Part shown: piece after piece, positions 26,452 through 33,706 of the stretch
How positions within the stretch are numbered: the stretch's first letter is position 1
Layout: every line of letters starts with the position of its first letter
NCBI GenBank assembly: GCA_001800275.1
Contig: MGVB01000121.1
Location: forward strand, 1 to 33,706
DNA length: 33,706 nucleotides
Reading direction: 5' to 3'
From: Elusimicrobia bacterium RIFOXYA12_FULL_57_11
Lineage (GTDB): Bacteria > Elusimicrobiota > Elusimicrobia > Elusimicrobiales > UBA9959
Program-made: the position numbers and the translations under genes
Notes under the pieces: model-generated
The model's database searches: none
The model's input: the letters and a program-made list of their open reading frames with translations, nothing else
What the model was told of the DNA's origin: nothing

Positions 26452-29014
26452 ATCTCTCCATGTCCCGCCAGTTGGGGCCGGTCTTCAGGTCCACGCGCAG
26501 CGGCACGGCAAGTTTATAGGCGTTTTCCATCTCTTTTTTTATAAGGCGGGCGGCTTCCGCCAGCCCCTCCCGGCGCACCTCGAAAATCAGTTCGTCGTGC
26601 ACCTGCAGCAGCATGAAAACATCTTTCGACAGCCTGAACTCACCGAACAGCTTAACCATGGCTTTCTTTATGATATCCGCCGAACCGCCCTGCACCGGCG
26701 TGTTTACCGCGGCCCGTTCGGCAAAACCGCGCAAGTGCGGGTTGGAAGCTTTTAACTCCGGCAAGCTGCGGCGGCGGCCGGTGAAAGTCGCCACCAGGCC
26801 GGTTCGCTTCGCCTCCGCGGCGGTCTTGTCGCTCCAGTCCTTTACGCCCGGGCAGACCTCAAAATAATGCTTTATGTAATTTGCCGCTTCGGCGCGGCTT
26901 ACGCCCAACTCGCGCGAAAGACCCGTGGCCGTCTGGCCGTAAACGATACCGAAATTTATGGCTTTGGCGGCGCGGCGCATTTCTGGCGTTACCAGCTGGG
27001 GGGCGCAATGAAAAACCTCGGAGGCCGTGCGCAGGTGAATATCCTCTCCGTTTCGGAAAGCCTCCACCAGGTTACGGTCGCCGGAAAGGTGGGCCAGCAC
27101 GCGCAGGTCTATCTGCGAATAGTCCGCGCTGAGCATAACAAAGCCTTCCCTCACGGTAAAACATTTGCGCACCAGCAGGCCGGACTCGGAGCGCACTGGG
27201 ATATTCTGCAAATTAGGCCTGGCACTGGAAAAACGGCCCGTGGCCGTACCCAGCTGGTCGAAAGTCGTGTGCAGCCTCCCGTCGGGACCGGTGGCGGCCA
27301 GCAGGTTGTCCACGAAAGAAGATTTCAGTTTGGAGATCTCCCTGTACTCCAGGAGCAGCGGCACCACCGGATGCGCGGCTTTCAGATACTGCAACGCATC
27401 CTCCCCGGTGGAATAACCGTCCTTCAGCTTGAATTGTTTTTTCTGCGCGTCGGCCAGGCCCAGGTTCAGCTTCTCGTAAAGCAGGAAGGCCACCTGTTTG
27501 GGCGAGTTGAGGTTTATCTCAACGCCGGTAAGCCGCGTGGCTTCGGCCTGCAGCTCTCCCATCTTTTTCTCGAACCTGGAGGACAGTTCGCCCAGCAGGG
27601 CGGTATCCGCGGCCGTACCGGTCTGTTCCATACCGTAAACAGCCGGCAAAAGCGGCAGTTCCAGCCCGGCATATACTTCCCACATCCCGGCCGTCTCAAG
27701 CTCCTGTTTAAGTTTTAGCGCAAGCTCTCCCAGCGAGGCTATGGCCTGCACTTGCTCTTCTTGCGAACCCGGCAGCCGCGCCGGCAGGCCAAGCCCTTCA
27801 AAAACCAGTTGCGGCAGGTCCGGGCGCCGCGCGCCGGCCGAAAGCAGCGCGGCAGCGGCCTCGGCGTCAAATACATTGCCCGGCAGGAAGCCGGCCGGGA
27901 GTGCCAGCAGGCGCATTACCGCCTTCAGGCCGTAAACGGCTTTAAATATCTTTTCATCACCCAGCAGCTCCGCTGCTTTGGCGGCGGCTTCCGGAAAAAT
28001 GAAGCCGGGGCGCAGCACGCACGCGCCCCCGGGGCCGCCTATGGCAAGGCAGTCATCGAAAGCGGCCATGGCAAGGCCGGCGGCCGCGGCGTCGTAAACT
28101 TCTTCTGGGGTTTTGAGCGGCGGCAGGGCCGCCAGCTGCGGCTCGGCCGCGGCGGGGCCCAGCAAAGCCAGCAGGGCCTTGAATTCCAGGCGGCGGGCCA
28201 GCTCTTCCAGCGCGGGTCCGCCAGGGACCGCTGGCTTGAAAATTTCCATCCCCTCTTCCACAGGCGCGTCGGCTTCCAGCGTAACCAGCCGGCGCGACAG
28301 CCGGGCGTTGGCCATATCTTTGGCCACTTTAGCGAGCGCCTTGTCGGCGGCCACGAGCGCGGGGTCCATGGCCGCGGCCAGGATTTTCTCCAGCGGGCCG
28401 TACGCCTGCACAAGTTTCTGGGCGCTTTTGGGGCCGACCCCGGCCACGCCGGGAACATTGTCGGATGAATCCCCGGTAAGGGCGAAATAATCAGGCAGCA
28501 GGCCCGGGGGCAGGCCGTACTTTTTAAGCACCGCTTCGGGGCCGGCGAACTCGGCGGCGGAACCGTCCCACAGTTTCACATGCTCCCCGGCCAGCTGCGC
28601 GGCGTCCTTGTCCCCGGAAACGATGACCGCTTCCAGGCCGGCACGCACGGCCCGCCGGGCCAGCGTTGCGATGAGATCGTCAGCCTCAAAACCCCGCAGG
28701 TAAACGCCTTTCAGGCCCAGCGCGGCTACCAGGTCCCGGGCGGTATTAAGCTGGCCAACAAGCCCCGGCTCCGTGGCGGAACGGTTGGCTTTATATTCAG
28801 GGTACATTTCATCCCTGAAAGTGCCGCCTTTGGAATCGAAACATACTGCCACATATTCAGGCCTGCGCTCGCGCAGTATGCGCAGCAACACGCGCATAAA
28901 GCCGTACAGCGCCCCCACCTCCTCCCCTTTGGAAGTGGAGAACTTGGGCAGGGCGTGGTAGCTCCTGTGCAGGAAAGCGTGTGCGTCTATTATAAAAACG
29001 CGCTTGGGATTCAT
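26441..29014 (-). CDS. polA: DNA polymerase I
   Basis: 5'-3' exonuclease N-domain (FIIDAHAFLHRSYHAL...), polymerase motifs DYSQIDLRVLAHLSGD, RRAAKAINFGIVYG, VHDELIFEV. Confidence 0.96.
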   Translation of the reverse strand: MNPKRVFIIDAHAFLHRSYHALPKFSTSKGEEVGALYGFMRVLLRILRERRPEYVAVCFDSKGGTFRDEMYPEYKANRSATEPGLVGQLNTARDLVAALGLKGVYLRGFEADDLIATLARRAVRAGLEAVIVSGDKDAAQLAGEHVKLWDGSAAEFAGPEAVLKKYGLPPGLLPDYFALTGDSSDNVPGVAGVGPKSAQKLVQAYGPLEKILAAAMDPALVAADKALAKVAKDMANARLSRRLVTLEADAPVEEGMEIFKPAVPGGPALEELARRLEFKALLALLGPAAAEPQLAALPPLKTPEEVYDAAAAGLAMAAFDDCLAIGGPGGACVLRPGFIFPEAAAKAAELLGDEKIFKAVYGLKAVMRLLALPAGFLPGNVFDAEAAAALLSAGARRPDLPQLVFEGLGLPARLPGSQEEQVQAIASLGELALKLKQELETAGMWEVYAGLELPLLPAVYGMEQTGTAADTALLGELSSRFEKKMGELQAEATRLTGVEINLNSPKQVAFLLYEKLNLGLADAQKKQFKLKDGYSTGEDALQYLKAAHPVVPLLLEYREISKLKSSFVDNLLAATGPDGRLHTTFDQLGTATGRFSSARPNLQNIPVRSESGLLVRKCFTVREGFVMLSADYSQIDLRVLAHLSGDRNLVEAFRNGEDIHLRTASEVFHCAPQLVTPEMRRAAKAINFGIVYGQTATGLSRELGVSRAEAANYIKHYFEVCPGVKDWSDKTAAEAKRTGLVATFTGRRRSLPELKASNPHLRGFAERAAVNTPVQGGSADIIKKAMVKLFGEFRLSKDVFMLLQVHDELIFEVRREGLAEAARLIKKEMENAYKLAVPLRVDLKTGPNWRDMERYEV

Positions 29015-29129
29015 TGTTTTAAAAGGAAAACGGTGCGGAGGGAAGGCAGGCCGCGGCTATCCGGAGCGGTTGCCGGGGCCGGGGAAGGCAGGCAATGCCG
29101 CCCCCCCCAGCCCGGCGCGTACGTCCGGG

Positions 29130-29450
29130 TTAAACCGCGTCCAGGTGCCGCTTCAATTCTTCTTTTTTCTGCATCCCTACCAGTTCCTGAGTTACTTTGC
29201 CGTCCTTAAAAATAAGGATGGTGGGGATGGCCGAAATGTTGTATTTGGCGGCGGTGTCCTGCGCCTCATCGGTATTGAGCTTACAGACCTTAACCTTACC
29301 GGCGTAATCTTTGGCCAGCTCCTCTATTACCGGGCCCAGCATGCGGCAGGGGCCGCACCAGGGCGCCCAGAAATCCACCAGCACAGGCAGGGCGCTCTTC
29401 AGCACCTCCTGTTCAAAATTCGCGTCTGTAAGCTGTATTTCGTTGGACAT
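29130..29450 (-). CDS. trxA: Thioredoxin
   Basis: WAPWCGPCRMLGPVIEEL; ATG at 29450 with GGGAGG upstream (MSNEIQLTDANFEQEVL). The track start 29507 overlaps the promoter. Confidence 0.94.
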   Translation of the reverse strand: MSNEIQLTDANFEQEVLKSALPVLVDFWAPWCGPCRMLGPVIEELAKDYAGKVKVCKLNTDEAQDTAAKYNISAIPTILIFKDGKVTQELVGMQKKEELKRHLDAV

Positions 29451-29478
29451 ATGAACCTCCCGGTTACCGGTTAACTGT

Positions 29479-29507
29479 AATATATAAGACTTACCTTTTC
29501 CTGTCAA
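29479..29507 (-). promoter_or_regulatory. Sigma70-type promoter for trxA
   Basis: Minus strand TTGACA (29502-29507), 17-bp spacer, TATATT (29479-29484), about 29 bp upstream of the thioredoxin ATG. Confidence 0.7.
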
Positions 29508-29874
29508 TAAGATACTTTATCTCCTTCCACAACTCCTCTATGTCTATGGGCTTGGAAAAAAAAGCGCTGGCCCCGGCCAGCATAGCTTCGGAGCGGTCGG
29601 CGGGCTCGGTGTATTTGGCGGAAATGAAAAGCACCGGCACGGTTTTTAAGCGGGCGGACTCGCGTATCACCCGCAAAAACTCCACCCCGTGCATGTCCGG
29701 CAGCTGTATGTCCAGTATTATTATGGAAGGCACGCCTTTAGCCAGGACATCCATAGCCTCCCGCGCGGACTTGGCCACGGAAATCTCCGCGTCCACGTTC
29801 TTAAGCCTGAGGCCGTCCTCCAGCGTATATATAAAATTTTTATCGTCGTCCACTATCAGGATACTCATCGCCAT
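29491..29874 (-). CDS. Single-domain response regulator (CheY-like receiver)
   Basis: MSILIVDDDKNFIYTLEDGLR, phosphoacceptor IIILDIQLPDMHG, FISAKY, FFSKPID. Track start 29883 is TTG; ATG at 29874 has AAAGG upstream. Confidence 0.92.
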   Translation of the reverse strand: MAMSILIVDDDKNFIYTLEDGLRLKNVDAEISVAKSAREAMDVLAKGVPSIIILDIQLPDMHGVEFLRVIRESARLKTVPVLFISAKYTEPADRSEAMLAGASAFFSKPIDIEELWKEIKYLIDRKR

Positions 29875-29934
29875 ATAAATCAACCTTTAACCGCTCCGTG
29901 TTCGCGTTCCTGACCCTGCGGCCGGCGCCGAACC

Positions 29935-30669
29935 CTAGTAGCCGGAACTCAGCCGCTCCGCCAGCAGCTCCGGCAGCTTCACTTCCCCCATCAGCCGCTG
30001 CGTGGCTTCCACGTCATAAACCACCCTGTAGACCTCGAAAGCTTTTTTCTCCGCGTCAAAGATGCCGCAGGCGGCGCGCGGGTCGCCGTCGCGGGGCTGC
30101 CCCACCGAACCGGGGTTGAACATCATGCGCCCGGCCGCGGACGAGATGCGCATCATGGGCTTGAGGAAATCCGTCTCGGGTATCCCGCCGGGCTGCAGGC
30201 TGAAGTACATGGGCATATGGCTGTGCCCGATAAAGCAGGGGGAAACCGCCCACGCGTCGGCGTTATCGGCGAACTGCCTTTCACTGAGCATATACTCGGT
30301 AAGCGGCTTGCGCGGCGAACCGTGCACCAGCGTAAACGTTGCGGTCTCTATTTTTTCCGGCAGGTTGGACAGGAAATCCAGCGCTTTGCCGGTAAGCCTG
30401 GCGCGGGCGAACTCTATGGCGCGGGCCGCGTTGGCGTTGAACCATTTAAGTTCTATGCGGCCCACGGCCGCCCCGTCATGGTTGCCCATCACTATATGCA
30501 GGTTCCCAAGCCCGGACACGGCTTCCACGCATTCCAGCGGCTGCGGACCATACCCGACAATGTCCCCGCAGCACACAAAATCGGCAACGCCGTTTTTGCG
30601 GTAAAATTCCAGCACGGCCTTAAGGGCCTCGTAATTGCCATGCACATCCGAAAAAACGCCGTATTTCAC
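29935..30669 (-). CDS. Calcineurin-like metallophosphoesterase
   Basis: FSDVHGNYEAL, GDIVGYGP, GNHDGA, VHGSPR, GHSHMPM motifs. Confidence 0.93.
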   Translation of the reverse strand: MKYGVFSDVHGNYEALKAVLEFYRKNGVADFVCCGDIVGYGPQPLECVEAVSGLGNLHIVMGNHDGAAVGRIELKWFNANAARAIEFARARLTGKALDFLSNLPEKIETATFTLVHGSPRKPLTEYMLSERQFADNADAWAVSPCFIGHSHMPMYFSLQPGGIPETDFLKPMMRISSAAGRMMFNPGSVGQPRDGDPRAACGIFDAEKKAFEVYRVVYDVEATQRLMGEVKLPELLAERLSSGY

Positions 30670-30687
30670 TTTTTCCTTGGGCCGCGG

Positions 30688-33600
30688 TCAAACCCCTACG
30701 GCCTCATGCGTGGTGGCCAGGTCGGCCGCGCGCTTCAGATCCACCGAGATAAGCTTGGAAACCCCCAGCTCTTCCATGGTGACGCCGTACAGGGTATCGG
30801 CCGCCTCCATAGTGCGCTTGTTGTGGGTTATAACTATAAACTGCGTAGTGGAAGAAAATTCGCGGATAAGGCGCACGAACCGTTCCACGTTGGCTTCGTC
30901 CAGCGGCGCGTCGGCTTCGTCCATTACGCAGAACGGGGAAGGATTCACCCGGAAGAAGCTGAACAGCAGCGCCAGCGCCGTAAGGGCCTTTTCTCCGCCT
31001 GAAAGCTGGGTTATACTGACGAGCTTTTTACCTGGCGGGTGGGCCAGGATCTCCACCCCGGTCTCCAGCAGGTTATCGGGCAGGGTAAGCATAAGGTCAG
31101 CCTCGCCGCCGTTGAAGAGCAGGGAGTAGATTTCTTTGAAGCAGGCGCGCACTTTATCGAAGGTCAGTTTAAAATTCTCCCGCGTGGTGTCGTTTATCTT
31201 GTTGATGGCGCTGCGGAGGTCGGCCTTGGCCCGGTTCAGGTCTTCCACCTGGGAATTTATGAAGTTATAGCGCTGCGTAAGCGCCTCGTATTCTTCGGGG
31301 GCCGTCATATTCACAGGGCCCATGTTCTCTATGCGTTTGCGCAGGAACACTACGCGGTCGTGGTCGGTCTCCACGGCGCCGTATTTTTCCGCCGCTTCCG
31401 CGGGCGCCACGTTCCATTCGTCGGCCATGCGGCGCTCGGTCTCTTCGGCGCGGGCGTTGAGCGTAGCCATCTCGGTCTCTATCTGGTAGCGGGTGCGTTC
31501 GTTCTCGGCGGTAAGGTCGCGGCTGTCCTTCAAATTCTCGCCCAGGCGCCCGTAATTGGCGCGCATTTCGTTTATCTCGTCCTCGAACTGGCGGTCTATG
31601 ATCTCTTTCTCCGCCAGGTCGTGCATAAGCTCGCCCAGGCGGGCGCGCGCGGCGGCTATCTCGCCGTTAAGGCGGGTTTCGCGCGCGGCATATTCCTCGC
31701 GCCGGCCGGCGAAGTGCGACCTTTCCTCGTGTATGGCGGCCAGGTCGCCTTCGGTACGGGCAAGCTCGCCGCGCAGGGCGTCCAGGTTCTGGCGGTAATT
31801 ATCAAGGTTGGCCTTGCGGGACCCGAGGTCCTCTTTAAGACGGGCATGATCCTGGTGCAGGGCGTCCTTGCGCCCCACTATAACGGTTTGTTCGGCTTTC
31901 TTTGCCTCGGAAGAGGCATGGGCGGCCTTTATGCTTTCATTAAGGGCGGCAAGGGTGTTCTCCGCGTCCCGGACGGAAGCCTCCACTTTGCCTTTTTCCG
32001 CCTGAGCAAAAGCCAGACGGTCGCGCTTTACCTGCGCGTCGGAACTTACGCCTGAAATTTCGGTCTCGTTCTTATGGAAATCCACGTTCATGGTGGCGGC
32101 GGCGCTCTGCGCGGCGGCCGCGGCGGCGCGGGCCTGTTCAAGCCCCGGCAGCAGGGCCGCCTTCTCGGTCTCAAGGGCCGCGTTCTCCGCGTCCAGCCTG
32201 CCCAGGCCGGCCTTGAGTTCCCCCTCCTCCTCCCAATAGGGTTCGTTGGAAGCCACCTGCTCCACCCCGCCGGTGATCCAGAAAGCCCCGCGCACCGCGC
32301 CGCCGGAGGCGTACACCCCGGCCAGCAGGCCGTTTACCAGCGGCAGGTACTGCGGGTCGCATGAAATTTTATCCATTACGCGCGCCGCGCCCGGAGCGTC
32401 CCAGCCGGCCTGGGTCTGGCCCGCCGGTACGCGGTCCAGCATTAAAAAGCGGCAGCGGCCTTTGCCGATATGCTTAAGGTAGCCTATGGCCTCTTCGGCG
32501 GCGGCGGAATTTTCGCACACCACGGCGTCCAGGAAACGGCCCAGCGCGTCCTCAACGGCCAGCAGGTCTTCTTTCTTGACCGAAATCAGGTGCCGCAGCG
32601 TGGCGCGCACGCCCGCAATGCCGGCGTTCAGCACGCTGTTGAGACCCACCCAGTAAGTGTCGCGCTCACCCTGCGCCAATATGGCTTCCAGGCGCGATTC
32701 GTCCCAGGCTTTTTCTTCGCGTATGGCGGCCTGGCGCGCGTCAATTTCCGAAAGCCGGCTGGAAAGAGCAGTTGCCTGCGCGGCGGCCGCGGCAGCTTTT
32801 TCGTTCTCGGCGGCCAGGGAGGCCGTCAGCGCGGCTGAACGGGTTTTAAGCTCCGCTATGCGCCCTTCTATGGACACGGCGGCGGCTGTCAGATCGGTTA
32901 TATCGCGGTCAAGCCCAGCCTGGGTGTCGCGGTAATGGCTGATGTCGGAACCGGTGCGGGCGATATTATTGGAAATCCCCACTTCCTGCGTATAGGCCTC
33001 GTTCATCTGCGCGGCCAGCGCTTCGGCGGCGCCGTCGGCCGCGCGCATATCCTCTTCAACTTTCGCCAGGGCCGCGGCGGCGCCGTCGCAATCCGCCTGG
33101 AGCGCGGGCAGGCCGCCTTCCTCACCGCCCAGTTTTTCCCGCAGCTCCGCCAGGCGCGGTTCGGCGCGCAGCAGCTTTTCGGCGTTAAGCCGCCCGGAAG
33201 TTTCCAGGGAGGCGCGGGAAACGGCTATTTCGGCGAGCATTTCCTGGTTGGAAACTATGCGCCCCTCGGCGTTGTTCTTTTCGAATTTAACGGCGGTGGC
33301 CGCTTCACGGAGCAGGCGGTAATCCTCGTTCTTCTGGGTAAGGGTAAGACTGAGTGCCGCGTACTCGGCCTCCAGGCTGGTTATGGCCACGCGGGTCTCT
33401 TCCAGGTCTTTCTTTACCGGCTCAAGGCGCGCGGCGGCCTCGGCGCTTTTGCTCCTGAAAGCTTCGCGCTCGCGCAGCAAAAGGGATATCTCCGCTCCGG
33501 TAAGTTCTTCGCGGTACTTCTTCTGCAGGCGGGCTTTTTTGGCCTCGTTGTCGAGCTTGGTTATCTGCTCGTTCAAGAGCACCATGGAGTCGGCCAGGCG

Positions 33601-33706
33601 GGTAAGGTCCGCCTCAACTTTTTCCAGCTTGCGGGCGGCTTCATCGCGCTTGGCCTTGTATTTTGAAACGCCCGCGGCTTCTTCAAAGAGCTCGCGGCGC
33701 TGCTCG
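30688..33706 (-). CDS. smc: Chromosome segregation ATPase SMC; N-terminus beyond the window
   Basis: Frame open to right edge as EQRRELFEEAAGVSKYKAKRDEAARKLEKVEADLTRLADSMVLL...; C-terminal ABC signature TQLSGGEKALTALALLFSFF and Walker B FCVMDEADAPLDEAN. The track starts at an internal Met (33585). Confidence 0.95.
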   Translation of the reverse strand, partial: EQRRELFEEAAGVSKYKAKRDEAARKLEKVEADLTRLADSMVLLNEQITKLDNEAKKARLQKKYREELTGAEISLLLREREAFRSKSAEAAARLEPVKKDLEETRVAITSLEAEYAALSLTLTQKNEDYRLLREAATAVKFEKNNAEGRIVSNQEMLAEIAVSRASLETSGRLNAEKLLRAEPRLAELREKLGGEEGGLPALQADCDGAAAALAKVEEDMRAADGAAEALAAQMNEAYTQEVGISNNIARTGSDISHYRDTQAGLDRDITDLTAAAVSIEGRIAELKTRSAALTASLAAENEKAAAAAAQATALSSRLSEIDARQAAIREEKAWDESRLEAILAQGERDTYWVGLNSVLNAGIAGVRATLRHLISVKKEDLLAVEDALGRFLDAVVCENSAAAEEAIGYLKHIGKGRCRFLMLDRVPAGQTQAGWDAPGAARVMDKISCDPQYLPLVNGLLAGVYASGGAVRGAFWITGGVEQVASNEPYWEEEGELKAGLGRLDAENAALETEKAALLPGLEQARAAAAAAQSAAATMNVDFHKNETEISGVSSDAQVKRDRLAFAQAEKGKVEASVRDAENTLAALNESIKAAHASSEAKKAEQTVIVGRKDALHQDHARLKEDLGSRKANLDNYRQNLDALRGELARTEGDLAAIHEERSHFAGRREEYAARETRLNGEIAAARARLGELMHDLAEKEIIDRQFEDEINEMRANYGRLGENLKDSRDLTAENERTRYQIETEMATLNARAEETERRMADEWNVAPAEAAEKYGAVETDHDRVVFLRKRIENMGPVNMTAPEEYEALTQRYNFINSQVEDLNRAKADLRSAINKINDTTRENFKLTFDKVRACFKEIYSLLFNGGEADLMLTLPDNLLETGVEILAHPPGKKLVSITQLSGGEKALTALALLFSFFRVNPSPFCVMDEADAPLDEANVERFVRLIREFSSTTQFIVITHNKRTMEAADTLYGVTMEELGVSKLISVDLKRAADLATTHEAVGV

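Noticed and set aside
31039-32055. 338-aa plus-strand ORF (and 32935-33666)
   Set aside because: Antisense of the SMC coiled coil; no independent start signal or domain.

Overview
GC-rich bacterial chromosomal window of about 33.7 kb. The gene content (TolB/Pal/CpoB, LptD, MurA, Rho, PolA, SMC) indicates a diderm bacterium. An Elusimicrobiota-like lineage is my guess from overall feel and cannot be proven here. Most of the window is compact housekeeping operons on the minus strand, with one plus-strand block at 7673-12223 (polyprenyl synthase, UbiA/MenA-type prenyltransferase, Pal, CpoB, TolB). The main accessory feature is a three-gene minus-strand operon at 1-7472. It encodes a secreted FecR-domain protein, an outer-membrane beta-barrel, and a giant (>1560 aa) exported protein with three blocks of beta-propeller (SBBP-like) repeats. 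The giant ORF runs off the left edge and is missing from the supplied ORF track. The SMC ORF runs off the right edge and is truncated in the track. The FecR operon has a consensus promoter inside the over-extended track ORF, a 10-bp palindrome downstream of it, and a hairpin ahead of the giant gene. This operon is the best candidate for an undescribed system. Other points of note: a UBIAD1-like prenyltransferase, a lone IS5-type DUF772 domain ORF, a PolA that appears to lack proofreading residues, a GN-dipeptide repeat in Rho, and an L31 with a long Lys/Ala tail. No rRNA, tRNA, CRISPR array or intact mobile element was recognised.
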